DNA of 6,944 bases from Filomicrobium sp. GTDB taxonomy: Bacteria; Pseudomonadota; Alphaproteobacteria; Rhizobiales; Hyphomicrobiaceae. How positions within the stretch are numbered: the first letter of the stretch is position 1; every line of letters starts with the position of its first letter. The stretch lies in NCBI GenBank assembly GCA_021775655.1, contig JAJFHK010000414.1:1-6944 (forward strand). The letters are read 5' to 3'. Below the pieces are notes generated by a model. It did no database searches. It was not told the DNA's origin and saw nothing but the letters and a program-made list of their open reading frames with translations. The translations under genes were made by a program, and so were the position numbers. Shown in pieces: positions 1 to 6,612 of this stretch.

Positions 1-233
1 GAATTGATATTTTTGACTTCATGGGACCGAGTGCGCCATTCAAATTCGATTGGGCCGACAATTCATTGGAGGTCAATGACTGGGCGGTTCCTCTCTCAAC
101 AAGGGGAATGCTTTGGACACGCATCTATCTTGGATTCGCACGCGATCGATTAAAGGCCGTCCATAAAGCAATGCCAGCCTCCCTGAAGAGGCTCACGTCA
201 TCAGTGATGTCCGCAATTCTGATGGTTGGATAA
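1..233 (+). CDS. C-terminal fragment of a GNAT-family (CelD/BcsL-like) acetyltransferase, 5' end outside window
   Basis: The frame is open from base 3 and ends at TAA 231-233, giving 77 residues with no stop at the left edge, so the gene starts upstream of the window. The visible part begins IDIFDFMGPSAPFKFDWAD. This resembles the end of the acetyltransferase fold in CelD/BcsL-type GNAT proteins, where a 'fDfl-G-..-yK..Wa' strand-turn segment is followed by a short amphipathic tail. The basic helix near the end (ARDRLKAVHKAMP..LKRL) also fits such tails. The acyl-CoA-binding core is not visible, so substrate and exact function cannot be given. An internal ATG at 21 would make a 70-residue protein, but the continuous upstream frame and the family resemblance favour a truncated gene. 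It converges on the reductase gene with 30 bases between the stops. The family call comes from recognising a pattern in a short piece and is moderately secure. Confidence 0.62.
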   Translation, partial: IDIFDFMGPSAPFKFDWADNSLEVNDWAVPLSTRGMLWTRIYLGFARDRLKAVHKAMPASLKRLTSSVMSAILMVG

Positions 234-263
234 GGTGTGATTGGACAGACGCTCACCGTCCCG

Positions 264-1328
<1,065 letters not shown>

Positions 1329-1454
1329 TCATGTAGAAATGGGCCGAATGCGTCTTGCAACACGCTCAAGTCACCCAGCAAGCAATTCAATTGACACTTC
1401 TTAGCGATGTTAGCCTGTCATGGGGCACCGCAGACCAAACATCAGCCGGAAACT

Positions 1455-1775
1455 TCAAAACTGCTTGTTTGGGACTTGAACGATTAGCCCATCGAGTTCT
1501 TCGGTGACTTTGATCTGACAGCTAAGACGACTTTCTTCACGCACATCAAACGCGAAGTCGAGCATGTCTTCTTCCATCTCGGCGGCCTTACCGGTCTTCT
1601 CACGCCAATCTTCGGCAACGTACACATGGCACGTCGCACATGCGCACGCCCCGCCGCATTCGGCTTCGATACCTGCAACATCTGCGAGTTTTGCAACTTC
1701 CATAACCGTCTGGCCAACCGTTGCGTCAACGGTCTCGCTGGTTCCATCAGGCTGGATGAATGTAATTTTTGCCAT
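1455..1775 (-). CDS. [2Fe-2S] ferredoxin, adrenodoxin/FdVI type
   Basis: A 106-residue soluble electron carrier. The cluster ligands fit the adrenodoxin-type spacing C-x5-C-x2-C-x36-C at Cys40, Cys46, Cys49 and Cys86, within [15 protein letters not shown] and SRLSCQI. Cys44 is a further, probably non-ligand cysteine that is common in this subgroup. The N-terminus ([12 protein letters not shown]) is the usual beta-grasp start, and the acidic helix around residues 66-77 ([12 protein letters not shown]) is the expected partner-binding face. The ATG is preceded by AAGGAG (plus strand 1789-1794), but 13 bases away, longer than usual; no better in-frame start is evident. The gene is followed on the same strand by a ferredoxin-NADP+ reductase, so the two probably act together. 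Such ferredoxins can serve P450 systems, Fe-S cluster assembly or other oxygenases. Nothing here selects among these; no isc or P450 gene is visible. Confidence 0.93.
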   Translation of the reverse strand: MAKITFIQPDGTSETVDATVGQTVMEVAKLADVAGIEAECGGACACATCHVYVAEDWREKTGKAAEMEEDMLDFAFDVREESRLSCQIKVTEELDGLIVQVPNKQF

Positions 1776-2029
1776 CTGCGGCTATCGGCTCCTTGGCGTC
1801 TTTGCAGCGTCACTATGGTGAGCAGGCCTCATCTGGAAGACCTTACCGGAGCCTGGCAGTCAGCGCAGCGCTGCAACCTCCGCCGCTCCAAGCGACCGAC
1901 ACTTAGACGCCCATCGGGCCAGCTTCAAGCCCGCGCAATGGCGCAGGACAGCGAAGAACCTGCAAAACAATGTGAATCAGGGGTGGCTATTGGGATGACT
2001 TGTGGAGTGGAGCCGGACCGGCCGGAGAT
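1776..2029. other. Intergenic gap between hpt and ferredoxin genes
   Basis: These 254 bases separate the Hpt stop from the ferredoxin start, both on the minus strand. I see no convincing coding sequence; the frames that stay open here have no family-like composition. Two short perfect inverted repeats are present: GCCGGACCGGC at 2012-2022, just after the Hpt stop, and GCAGCGCTGC at 1865-1874. Neither is followed by a T-run on the minus strand, so neither is a typical intrinsic terminator. The gap is long enough to hold a ferredoxin promoter, but I could not pick out a convincing -35/-10 pair. Confidence 0.4.
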
Positions 2030-2401
2030 TCAGCCGATTTCTCCAAGCGTGACCTTGGCGGCTTCTGCAACCCGCTCAGCGGACACCGCCCGGTCTTCAG
2101 CCGTGGCACAATTCCCCTCAGCACGCTCAGCGGCCTGCCCCAAGTGAAATGCTCCGACCGCTCTTGCTGTACCTTTCAAGGTATGCGCAGCCATGGCCCA
2201 AGCCGCTTTGTCGTTGCATGACCGGCGAAGTGTGGCGACGGTCAACTTCACTTGATCCCTAAAAAGGCCCAGAACCTCACGTTGTAGCGACATATCGTCT
2301 AGCGTATAGCGGCGCAGATGCGCCAAATCGAGGATCGCCGGTGCGGCCTCCTCCGTACGTTCGGGCTGTTCCACCCTTGCAGGCATCGTCTCGGCCAACA
2401 T
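2030..2401 (-). CDS. Hpt (histidine phosphotransfer) domain protein
   Basis: A stand-alone Hpt protein of 123 residues, predicted to receive and pass on phosphate in a two-component phosphorelay in the cytoplasm. The signature AAHTLKGTARAVGA spans residues 71-84, with His73 as the phosphorylated histidine, Lys76-Gly77 completing HxxKG, and small residues at 78-84 allowing helix packing. Residues 24-61 (LDLAHLRRYTLDD...EVLGLFRDQ) form the preceding helix pair typical of alphaproteobacterial Hpt proteins. Residues 1-22 are a variable, acidic/proline-containing lead. No kinase or receiver domain is attached. AGGGAG (plus strand 2410-2415) lies 8 bases before the ATG and fixes the start well. The gene is divergent from the large coiled-coil gene and lies 254 bases upstream of the ferredoxin on the same strand. 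The gap is wide enough that co-transcription with the ferredoxin is uncertain. Its cognate kinase is not in the window. Confidence 0.88.
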   Translation of the reverse strand: MLAETMPARVEQPERTEEAAPAILDLAHLRRYTLDDMSLQREVLGLFRDQVKLTVATLRRSCNDKAAWAMAAHTLKGTARAVGAFHLGQAAERAEGNCATAEDRAVSAERVAEAAKVTLGEIG

Positions 2402-2461
2402 CTAGAAAACTCCCTGCAAAGCTTCAGACGGATATTGTCCTGGCTTCATCCACACAATTCG

Positions 2462-2680
2462 CTAACGTGATCGTGCCATCAGCAACGAAACATCACGTGA
2501 ACTCTGATCCTCAAATTTTTCACGAAGCAGACAGATTATATTAATGAATTCCGTTGCTTCCTCACCCATATCGGCCACGGTTTTGCCCTCAATCTGCTCT
2601 AGCGCTTGGATCGGGTGGGCAGACAAATTTGGGGGCGCGCACCGACGCTGGCACGAATTCGCGTCGGATAACGCAAACAA
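2462..2680 (-). CDS. Doubtful small ORF, hypothetical 72-residue protein
   Basis: An open frame on the same strand as, and 60 bases upstream of, the Hpt gene. It would start with TTG (2678-2680) and has no clear Shine-Dalgarno sequence. The first 30 residues look random (several Cys, Arg and Pro). From about residue 25 to the end it reads as a plausible amphipathic helix (EGKTVADMGEEATEFINI, then CLLREKFEDQ), with an internal Met at 38. I do not recognise a family. The third-position base composition is not biased as in the neighbouring genes, so this may be chance. It is kept because the C-terminal half is more protein-like than expected of intergenic DNA. If real, it could be co-transcribed with hpt. 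It may equally be untranslated leader or promoter DNA. Confidence 0.22.
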   Translation of the reverse strand: MFALSDANSCQRRCAPPNLSAHPIQALEQIEGKTVADMGEEATEFINIICLLREKFEDQSSRDVSLLMARSR

Positions 2681-2712
2681 GAGTTTGAGCTCACGCCACG
2701 GTTCGGATTAAC

Positions 2713-2736
2713 ATTCCCCAGTGCCAATCGGGGAAT
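2713..2736 (+). promoter_or_regulatory. Perfect 7-bp inverted repeat upstream of the large gene
   Basis: ATTCCCC at 2713-2719 and GGGGAAT at 2730-2736 form a perfect 7-bp stem around a 10-base loop, ending 24 bases before the ATG of the large gene. There is no T-run after it, so it is not a usual terminator. It could be a dyad operator or a hairpin in the 5' leader. Only the symmetry and position are seen; the function is guessed. Confidence 0.3.
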
Positions 2737-2760
2737 CAGGCACGACTTTCGGACGGGTGG

Positions 2761-5700
2761 ATGGCTCACGACAAAAAGATTTCGGACGAAACGGAGACAG
2801 ATCTTGCTGCGACCGGAACCGACGGGGCTCCGCGGTCGCCGAGCCTGAACGCGCGCTTGTCCGCCGCTTCGGCATTGTTAGACGAGTCCAAGGCAACCGA
2901 ACCGGCCTCGAAGGTGGACGATATGGCAGCACGCCGATCTGAACTGGCCAAGGGGACACTCCCGCCGCCTGTACCAGCGTCGGCTCCGCCAATCGGCAAA
3001 GCTCCGCCGCCGCTTCCCCCAAGCCCGCCGCCAATTTCAACGGAATCACAAAAAGCCGCAAACAAGAGTGCGCCCGATAAAGCCTCGGAAAAGTCCGTTG
3101 ACAGCAAATCCTCGCCTTCAAAGGTGCCGGAATTGACTGCCATCCTTGCGAAGGCCCCCGTAAAGGAAGTGCCTGAGTCGAAGCCGGCTCAATCGATAGC
3201 AGCTGTATCGAAGTCAACTAAGGGGCAATCATCTCCAGCTCCCACTCCGCCGGAACCCAAACTCCCAGAGGGCAAGGGAACCAATTCAAGCGCGAAAAGC
3301 CCCCCTCAGGAGCCGGCACCAACATTGAGCTTCTTCGCAAAATTGAATGCTGAGAAAGACGGCAACTTGGCAACGTCTGCTGCGTTGCAGCTGCCTGCGC
3401 CCGCCGAAACCATAGACGACGAAGAACCTGTAACAGTCGCCGAACCCAAGACGCTGGATACGTCCGAATCCGCGCAACCTGCCCAACCGCCAGAAGATGA
3501 GCCGACCCGGGCGACCCGTAGCTCCCGCCGAGAAGCCCGTCGCCGGCCAGCCGGCCCCGTGCGCGAGCGCCTTGCTGCAAATGATGACGCACCTTCAATT
3601 GGCGGCCTGATCTACGCTCTCCAGCAAAAACCGTCCACCAAACCTTACCAGTATGCGGCCATAGGCAGCGTCGTTTGGGCGGCCTTGGGGGCATTTGCGC
3701 TTTGGCTCGTTCTAGCAGCAGAACCCGACCCGTACGCCGCCCTGCTACAAAAGCCCACTACGTTCCTGATGTTCACCGCTGTCCTGGTGCCCATCATGGT
3801 CTTTTGGTTCCTAGCTTTGTTAGCTGCACGATCCGACGAACTGCGGCTCAGATCGTCCACCATGGCTGAGGTCGCGATCCGGCTCGCTGAACCCGATCGC
3901 CTGGCGGAGCAATCGACAGCCTCGCTTGGCCAAGCCGTCCGTCGTCAAGTCGGCTTCATGAACGACGCCGTCAGCCGCGCGCTGGGCCGCGCCGGCGAAC
4001 TTGAGGCTCTTGTCCATAACGAAGTCTCAGCCCTTGAGCGCTCTTACGACGAAAACGAACGCAAGATTCGCGGCCTGATCCAGGAATTGTCCGGCGAGCG
4101 CACCGCTCTTCTCACCACGAGCGAAGACGTCCATTCCACGTTGAGGTCCCTTGGAACCGAAGTACCCGACCTGATCGACAAGCTATCGGGCCAGCAGCTT
4201 AAGCTCGCTCAAATTATCGAAGGCGCAGGCGAAAACCTGACGTTGTTGGAAACTTCACTTTCGCAAGGCGCCCGCCAGATCGAGTCTTCGATCGGCAATC
4301 GCACAGAACAACTTCAATCCGTTCTTGAAAATTACACCGGCGCAGTCGACGGTGCCCTTCAAGCGCGTACCGAACAGATGCACACCATGCTGTCGGATCA
4401 CACGCGCACGCTGGGCTCGACCTTGTCTGAAACCACCGAGCATCTCGACAAGTCGCTTGGCACGCATGGCAGCGAAGTCCGCACCATGCTCGAATCCCAT
4501 ACCGGCAAGATGGGCAAAACGCTGGGCGATACGACCGGCCAGATGCAGGGCATGCTAGAGACCTACACTGGTGCATTGGCCGAAGCCCTTGCGAGCCGCA
4601 CCGAGGAAATGCAGGAAGCGTTCGAGGGTTATATGCTGACCCTTGACACCTCGATTTCGAATCGAACTGACAATCTGCAATCCGTCTTCGAGGCCTACGC
4701 TCACGCTCTAGACACAACGCTAGAAAGCCGTGCTCAAGCACTAGACAGTCAGCTAGTTGCCCGCACCCGCGCACTCGATGACGCCTTCAACGATCGCCTG
4801 CGTCTGTTCGACGAAACGATCGTGCGCACAACGTCCGCCATTGACGACGCGGTCGGCGAAAAGGCTGTCGCTCTGACCAGCGCACTCGACTCCCACGCGA
4901 AGAATTTCCGCGATACGCTAACTCGCCAGACGGCTGACATCGACGATACCCTGACGAACGGCATCTCAGCCGTCCGCCGGTCGAGCGAAAATGTGACGCG
5001 GCAATCCCTCAAAGCTATCGAGGGCCTTGCCAGCCAGTCAGACCTCCTCAAACGAGTTTCCGAAAACCTGCTCGGTCAGATCAACTCCGTCACCAACCGC
5101 TTCGAGAACCAGGGCCAGCTCATCATGCAGGCCGCCAATGCTCTCGAGAGTGCCAATTATAAGATCGACTCCGCCCTCAAACAGCGCCACTCGGAATTGT
5201 CGGGAACCCTGGACCGCCTATCCCACAAAGCCGATGAGTTCTCGCAATTCATCGAAGGGTATTCGACTTCCATCGAAGACCAGCTATCGGTTGCTCAGAC
5301 CCGTGCTAAAGCAACGGCCGAAGAGTTACGGCAGGGCGCCCATACCCATCAACGCGAAACACTCGCCGACCTCGAACGATTCAGCAATGAGGCTGGCGAA
5401 CACAGCCAGCGCGCGCTTGCCGACCTGCGCCAGCGCTTCTCACACGTCTCCGAAGAAGTCACCTCGCAGTTCGGCAATCTCAACTCACGTATTGACGAAA
5501 GCTCAGGTGAAGTCCGCCAGCGCACTCAAGAAGCCGCGCGCATGATCGAAGAAGAGCAAGCGCGGCTGCATGAAAAGCTGCAAAACATTCCTACCGCCTC
5601 ACGAGAAAGCGCAGAGGCCATGCGCCGCTCGCTGCAAGATCAGTTGAAAGCCCTCGATCAGCTTTCCAGCATCACGCGGAATGAAGCCCGTAATCGCGAT

Positions 5701-6498
5701 GTCTCTGAGCCTAGCCACCACCGTTCCTCTCCAGCCCAGATCACGGCTGACCCGGCCTCTTTACGCGCGAGCTACGACCGCGAGTCTCATCCCAGCGACG
5801 GCTCCGACACCGACCGGCAGCTTTCAAGCCTGACCTCGAGCCTTGCACGCGAGCTGCATTCGCGTCCGCTACGCGCAGGGGGGCAGGCAACCAACGGCGC
5901 ACAGCCCGGTGCGAATACTTCACCACCTGGACCTGCAGCACCAGCAGCCGGACAGCGCCCTACCGCATCGCCAATTCAACAACAACCATCCGGCCCCGCA
6001 TCGCGCGCTGGCGCAACCACCCGCAGACCGACCCAGGCAAGCATGGAGCAAGCTCAGGGTGACGGCTGGTCGCTAGGAGACCTCCTCAAACGAGCCTCGC
6101 TGGACGATGACGCTGCTGGAAGCGCTTCCAACCCGCCGCCTTCAGCCCCTGATGCTCCCAGTGGAACGCTGCCGGATGTGTCATTGATGGTGCAGGCTAT
6201 AGACCCGGCAACGGCAAATGAGATTTGGGAGCGCTTGCGCTCAGGACAACGTGGCATCCTCGTCCCCAGCCTCTATCCACCCAACGCCCGATCGGCATTC
6301 GACGAATTGTGCCGCCGCTACCAGTCTGAAGCGCCCTTGAGAGAATCGATCGACCGCTTCCTTTTGGATTTCGAACACCGGGTCCGTGCGGCTGAAAAGA
6401 ACGACCCCACCGGTCGGCTCGTCCAGAATCATCTCTTATCGGACATGGGCCGGGCCTACTTGTTTCTTGCCCATGTCAGCGGCCGGCTCGACAGCTAA
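2761..6498 (+). CDS. Large membrane-anchored coiled-coil protein, probable GPR/RgsE-like polar growth scaffold
   Basis: This protein has 1245 residues. Residues 1-278 are low-complexity and disordered: a polyproline stretch at 67-91, many Lys/Ser/Pro, and a basic patch at 250-270. ANDDAPSIGGLIYALQQKPS (273-292) leads into two transmembrane helices at about 299-319 and 335-355, joined by a short loop. The positive-inside rule puts both long arms in the cytoplasm. Residues 357-985 are almost wholly helical coiled coil, including AEVAIRLAEPDRLAEQS near 370, a HNEVSALERSY segment near 420, and 22 hendecad units at 503-744. A disordered linker (about 990-1135) carries the short motif GWSLGDLLKRAS (1102-1113). 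A helical domain (about 1136-1245) ends YLFLAHVSGRL. This layout matches the growth pole ring proteins of Hyphomicrobiales (Agrobacterium GPR, Sinorhizobium RgsE), often annotated as kinesin- or apolipoprotein-like, but this copy is much shorter. The start is the only ATG/GTG/TTG after an in-frame stop at 2686; its ribosome site is weak (GGACGGGTGG). Gene reality is near certain; the GPR assignment is inference. Confidence 0.9.
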   Translation: MAHDKKISDETETDLAATGTDGAPRSPSLNARLSAASALLDESKATEPASKVDDMAARRSELAKGTLPPPVPASAPPIGKAPPPLPPSPPPISTESQKAANKSAPDKASEKSVDSKSSPSKVPELTAILAKAPVKEVPESKPAQSIAAVSKSTKGQSSPAPTPPEPKLPEGKGTNSSAKSPPQEPAPTLSFFAKLNAEKDGNLATSAALQLPAPAETIDDEEPVTVAEPKTLDTSESAQPAQPPEDEPTRATRSSRREARRRPAGPVRERLAANDDAPSIGGLIYALQQKPSTKPYQYAAIGSVVWAALGAFALWLVLAAEPDPYAALLQKPTTFLMFTAVLVPIMVFWFLALLAARSDELRLRSSTMAEVAIRLAEPDRLAEQSTASLGQAVRRQVGFMNDAVSRALGRAGELEALVHNEVSALERSYDENERKIRGLIQELSGERTALLTTSEDVHSTLRSLGTEVPDLIDKLSGQQLKLAQIIEGAGENLTLLETSLSQGARQIESSIGNRTEQLQSVLENYTGAVDGALQARTEQMHTMLSDHTRTLGSTLSETTEHLDKSLGTHGSEVRTMLESHTGKMGKTLGDTTGQMQGMLETYTGALAEALASRTEEMQEAFEGYMLTLDTSISNRTDNLQSVFEAYAHALDTTLESRAQALDSQLVARTRALDDAFNDRLRLFDETIVRTTSAIDDAVGEKAVALTSALDSHAKNFRDTLTRQTADIDDTLTNGISAVRRSSENVTRQSLKAIEGLASQSDLLKRVSENLLGQINSVTNRFENQGQLIMQAANALESANYKIDSALKQRHSELSGTLDRLSHKADEFSQFIEGYSTSIEDQLSVAQTRAKATAEELRQGAHTHQRETLADLERFSNEAGEHSQRALADLRQRFSHVSEEVTSQFGNLNSRIDESSGEVRQRTQEAARMIEEEQARLHEKLQNIPTASRESAEAMRRSLQDQLKALDQLSSITRNEARNRDVSEPSHHRSSPAQITADPASLRASYDRESHPSDGSDTDRQLSSLTSSLARELHSRPLRAGGQATNGAQPGANTSPPGPAAPAAGQRPTASPIQQQPSGPASRAGATTRRPTQASMEQAQGDGWSLGDLLKRASLDDDAAGSASNPPPSAPDAPSGTLPDVSLMVQAIDPATANEIWERLRSGQRGILVPSLYPPNARSAFDELCRRYQSEAPLRESIDRFLLDFEHRVRAAEKNDPTGRLVQNHLLSDMGRAYLFLAHVSGRLDS
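3655..3825 (+). other. Two transmembrane helices within the large protein
   Basis: Two hydrophobic segments, residues about 299-319 (AAIGSVVWAALGAFALWLVLA) and 335-355 (FLMFTAVLVPIMVFWFLALLA), are the only membrane-length stretches in the protein. The linking loop of about 15 residues (320-334) contains acidic residues and would face the periplasm. Arg/Lys-rich flanks (250-270 before, RSDELRLR after) favour cytoplasmic N- and C-arms. This hairpin anchor is central to the inferred role as an inner-membrane scaffold. Confidence 0.85.
4267..4992 (+). repeat. Array of 22 tandem 11-residue (hendecad) coding repeats
   Basis: Residues 503-744 of the large protein divide without gaps into 22 units of 11 residues (33 bases each). 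The loose consensus is [R/Y/H/T]-T-x-x-L-x-x-x-L-x-x. Examples are RTEQLQSVLEN, YTGAVDGALQA, RTEQMHTMLSD, TTGQMQGMLET, RTEEMQEAFEG and RTDNLQSVFEA. Hydrophobic residues recur at unit positions 5 and 9, and Thr often at position 2. Units often alternate between Arg-first and Tyr/His-first, giving a 22-residue super-period like that of apolipoprotein A/E helices. Synonymous codons differ between similar units, so the array is old or kept by selection, not a recent DNA duplication. Weaker helical sequence continues on both sides. Confidence 0.85.
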
Positions 6499-6572
6499 GC
6501 GCTTGAGCGAAGACCACCATAAGCATTGCCCCGCGCGCGAAGCCGCCGTTGTCTTGCCGCATTGAACCACAT

Positions 6573-6582
6573 CAAATATTTG
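6573..6582. promoter_or_regulatory. AT-rich 10-bp palindrome upstream of the epimerase gene
   Basis: CAAATATTTG is a perfect palindrome lying 30 bases before the proposed ATG of the epimerase, in the 114-base gap after the large gene. It stands out as AT-rich in GC-rich surroundings and could be part of an operator or promoter. A weak TTGCCG (6554-6559) lies upstream, but no good -10 follows it. If translation instead began at the in-frame GTG at 6583, the palindrome would abut the start. No intrinsic terminator is visible in the gap. Confidence 0.2.
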
Positions 6583-6612
6583 GTGACGGTTTCCAGCTCG
6601 AGCAAACAGACC

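Larger units (their letters stand above)
2402..2760. other. Divergent intergenic region between hpt and the large coiled-coil gene
   Basis: About 360 bases separate two divergent genes, so promoters for both must lie here or within the doubtful small ORF. The region contains the Hpt ribosome site (2410-2415), the 8-bp palindrome TCACGTGA at 2493-2500, and a 7-bp inverted repeat at 2713-2736 near the large gene. It is more AT-rich around 2430-2560 than the flanking genes, as expected of promoter DNA. I could not identify a sigma-70 -35/-10 pair with confidence on either strand. Confidence 0.45.

Noticed and set aside
1382..1420. Plus-strand TTGACA (around 1390) as a promoter
   Set aside because: No acceptable -10 lies 16-18 bases downstream, and it would point antisense into the ferredoxin gene.
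2012..2022. GCCGGACCGGC inverted repeat as hpt terminator
   Set aside because: The arms are 5 bp with a single central base, too tight for a hairpin loop, and no T-run follows on the minus strand.
1626..2147. Plus-strand open frame of 173 residues
   Set aside because: It overlaps the ferredoxin and Hpt genes in antisense. Its composition (Arg, Ala, Pro, Ser, Cys) looks like a shadow of those genes, and no domain is seen.
2708..3217. Minus-strand open frame of 169 residues at the start of the large gene
   Set aside because: It is antisense to the proline-rich N-terminus; low-complexity GC-rich coding sequence often leaves the reverse frame open. No recognisable motif.
4214..4774. Minus-strand open frame of 186 residues inside the large gene
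   Set aside because: It lies wholly antisense to the strongly supported repeat coding region. It is rich in Cys, Arg and Ser as expected from reverse reading, and matches no family.
4267..4992. CRISPR-like array
   Set aside because: The periodicity is at protein level in 33-base steps, within one open frame; DNA repeats are diverged and there are no unique spacers.
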